NCBI GenBank assembly: GCA_038253825.1
Contig: JBBSGT010000066.1
Coordinates: forward strand, 1-6,115
Length of the DNA stretch: 6,115 bases
Reading direction: 5' to 3'
Source of the DNA: JACDET01 sp038253825
Lineage (GTDB): Bacteria > Patescibacteriota > Microgenomatia > Levybacterales > UBA12049
The notes beneath the pieces are model-generated. The model searched no databases, had not been told where the DNA came from, and saw only the letters and a program-made list of their open reading frames with translations. Positions 5,327 to 6,115 of the stretch are shown piece by piece (the first letter of the stretch is position 1; each line of letters opens with the position of its first letter). The position numbers and the translations under genes are program-made.

Positions 5327-5480
5327 ATTCAAGGAATTTATTATCTCATTCCCCTAAAAGTTGTCAATAGTCGACGACGCACTTATTATTTGATTGTTAC
5401 TTCTCTAGCAAGCACAGCCGTACTTTTCTCTAAACATGAAACAACTTCGGATTCTATTTGGACTTTTATGTACTTAATGC

Positions 5481-5924
5481 TTATTGATTTTGAAGAGGAT
5501 ATACTTTCGTGGAAATCCGATTATTACTACATCTTACTCCAATAGGTTTACCGAATCGCCTCACGACCTGAGGATTTCCTGCTGGACACTCTTGTATAGT
5601 GGAATTAACTGTATGAGTGAGTTCTTCTATATAGCTTTTGAGGTTGTCTCTATAGGCGGGAGATTCACCAAGTGCTCTCTCGCTGAGATCACCCGCTGCA
5701 AGAGCAGTTCTCAATGCATCTACAGCGATATCCTGCGCCTCAGCTGAATCTTTACCAGAAGGACCAACTGCCATATCAAAAGTTCTTTCTGCGAAAGAAT
5801 TTGCTTCTGCGGCATCGATTGCAATATTCGCTACCTGCTCAGAAATCTCATCTATCATATTACTCGATTGTACTTTAAGTCCTTCACACTCTTTTATAAA
5901 CGGACAGCCTTCACACTTATTCAT
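5481..5924 (-). CDS. Unrecognised cysteine-motif protein
   Basis: This 147-residue protein begins MNKCEGCPFIKECEGL, a C-x2-C-x5-C cluster (Cys4, Cys7, Cys13). It then has a long, Ala/Glu-rich helical middle (about 22-108; IDEISEQVANIAIDAAEANS, AQDIAVDALRTALAAG) and closes with two more cysteines in IQECPAG (Cys113) and GVRCSNN (Cys132). The spacing suggests the two ends come together to bind zinc or an iron-sulfur cluster, with the helices as a hairpin between; this is inferred from cysteine placement only. There is no signal peptide or membrane segment. I recognise no family. The ATG is fixed by a consensus promoter 6 bases upstream. It is convergent with the 4738-5326 gene; the 154-base gap between them holds no clear terminator. 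Confidence 0.7.
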   Translation of the reverse strand: MNKCEGCPFIKECEGLKVQSSNMIDEISEQVANIAIDAAEANSFAERTFDMAVGPSGKDSAEAQDIAVDALRTALAAGDLSERALGESPAYRDNLKSYIEELTHTVNSTIQECPAGNPQVVRRFGKPIGVRCSNNRISTKVYPLQNQ

Positions 5925-5930
5925 ACCTGG

Positions 5931-5960
5931 ATTATATAACTATTATAGGTCTAATGTCAA
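5931..5960 (-). promoter_or_regulatory. Consensus promoter of the cysteine-motif gene
   Basis: On the minus strand a perfect TTGACA (5955-5960), an 18-base spacer and a perfect TATAAT (5931-5936) stand 6 bases before the ATG. Transcription should start at the A of the ATG. This is the strongest-looking promoter of the window. Its -35 lies about 15 bases from the probable end of the neighbouring insertion sequence. Confidence 0.8.
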
Positions 5961-5974
5961 TCCTATACGTCTAG

Positions 5975-5998
5975 CCCTGAATTCTAGGTGGAAGTGCA
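5975..5998. repeat. Candidate terminal inverted repeat of the IS element
   Basis: The stretch directly after the transposase stop, read on the minus strand, is gcacttccacctagaattca followed by ggg. IS30-family ends commonly have a gcactt...tgaat-like pattern next to the transposase 3' end. The other end lies outside the window, so the exact boundary and any target duplication cannot be checked. Confidence 0.45.
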
Positions 5999-6115
5999 TC
6001 ACTCTGTAGTGGTAACGTGAAGTTTTGCCATCATCTCATAAGGGGTAAGGTATTGCAAGCATTTTCTGGGAGTGGAGTTTAGCTTGTATTCTAAGGCAGC
6101 AATATACTCATCAGA
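5999..6115 (-). CDS. IS30-family transposase, C-terminal fragment (cut by window edge)
   Basis: The minus strand is open from the window edge to a TGA at 5999-6001, giving the last 38 residues of a transposase. It reads SDEYIAALEYKLNSTPRKCL, then QYLTPYEMMAKLHVTTTE. The LN-x2-PRK-xL-x3-TPYE pattern is the C-terminal signature of IS30-family DDE transposases, following the catalytic Glu, which would lie outside the window. Whether the rest is intact is unknown. The family makes element-end cuts with a DDE catalytic domain and inserts by copy-paste through a circle. Confidence 0.85.
   Translation of the reverse strand, partial: SDEYIAALEYKLNSTPRKCLQYLTPYEMMAKLHVTTTE

Noticed and set aside
5386..5480. 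Minus-strand open frame reading KYIKVQIESEVVSCLEKSTA up to a TAA at 5386-5388
   Set aside because: It looks somewhat protein-like but has no start codon and would need a frameshift from the cysteine-motif gene, whose own end reads naturally.

Overview
This AT-rich window comes from a bacterial accessory region. It carries five unrelated short transcription units, a toxin-antitoxin pair, several gene remnants and the end of an insertion sequence. The most striking organism-level signal is promoter placement. Nearly every first gene has a good -10 element 6 to 13 bases before its ATG and no Shine-Dalgarno sequence, so most mRNAs should be leaderless or nearly so. Together with the many small unrecognised proteins and a sigma-factor/HTH fusion, this suggests a Candidate Phyla Radiation (Patescibacteria) genome. 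That assignment is inference: there is no rRNA or marker gene here, and TGA appears to be a normal stop.

Layout. Bases 1-133 may hold the tail of a membrane protein reading in from the left (weak). Bases 163-272 hold the promoter, operator-like palindrome and first 28 codons of a ribbon-helix-helix antitoxin that then stops (a remnant). Bases 308-1867 (minus) encode a 519-residue sigma-70-like protein with extra C-terminal DNA-binding domains, driven by a clear -35/-10 promoter. Bases 1868-2229 separate it from a divergent DUF2000 gene (2230-2649, plus) and contain a GC-richer remnant of the C-terminus of an unknown protein.

Bases 2650-2980 have no intact gene but hold a decayed copy of the 3' end of a PIN-domain toxin gene (minus). 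A plus-strand gene (2981-3709) follows; it encodes a protein with a Cys-His-Asp arrangement typical of papain/transglutaminase-like enzymes. The complete PIN toxin and Phd/YefM-type antitoxin operon (4522 down to 3799, minus) lies just beyond, so the predicted enzyme gene is sandwiched between two direct copies of the toxin 3' end. The antitoxin promoter carries a perfect inverted repeat centred on its -35 hexamer, as expected for autoregulation.

Bases 4738-5326 (plus) encode an unrecognised protein of about 195 residues, interrupted by a one-base frameshift in a run of six Gs. Bases 5924-5481 (minus) encode an unrecognised 147-residue protein with five cysteines. At the right edge (6115-5999, minus) is the C-terminus of an IS30-family transposase, followed by a candidate terminal inverted repeat. 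The genes do not look like one pathway. The picture is a turnover region where toxin-antitoxin modules, an IS element and orphan genes accumulate and decay.
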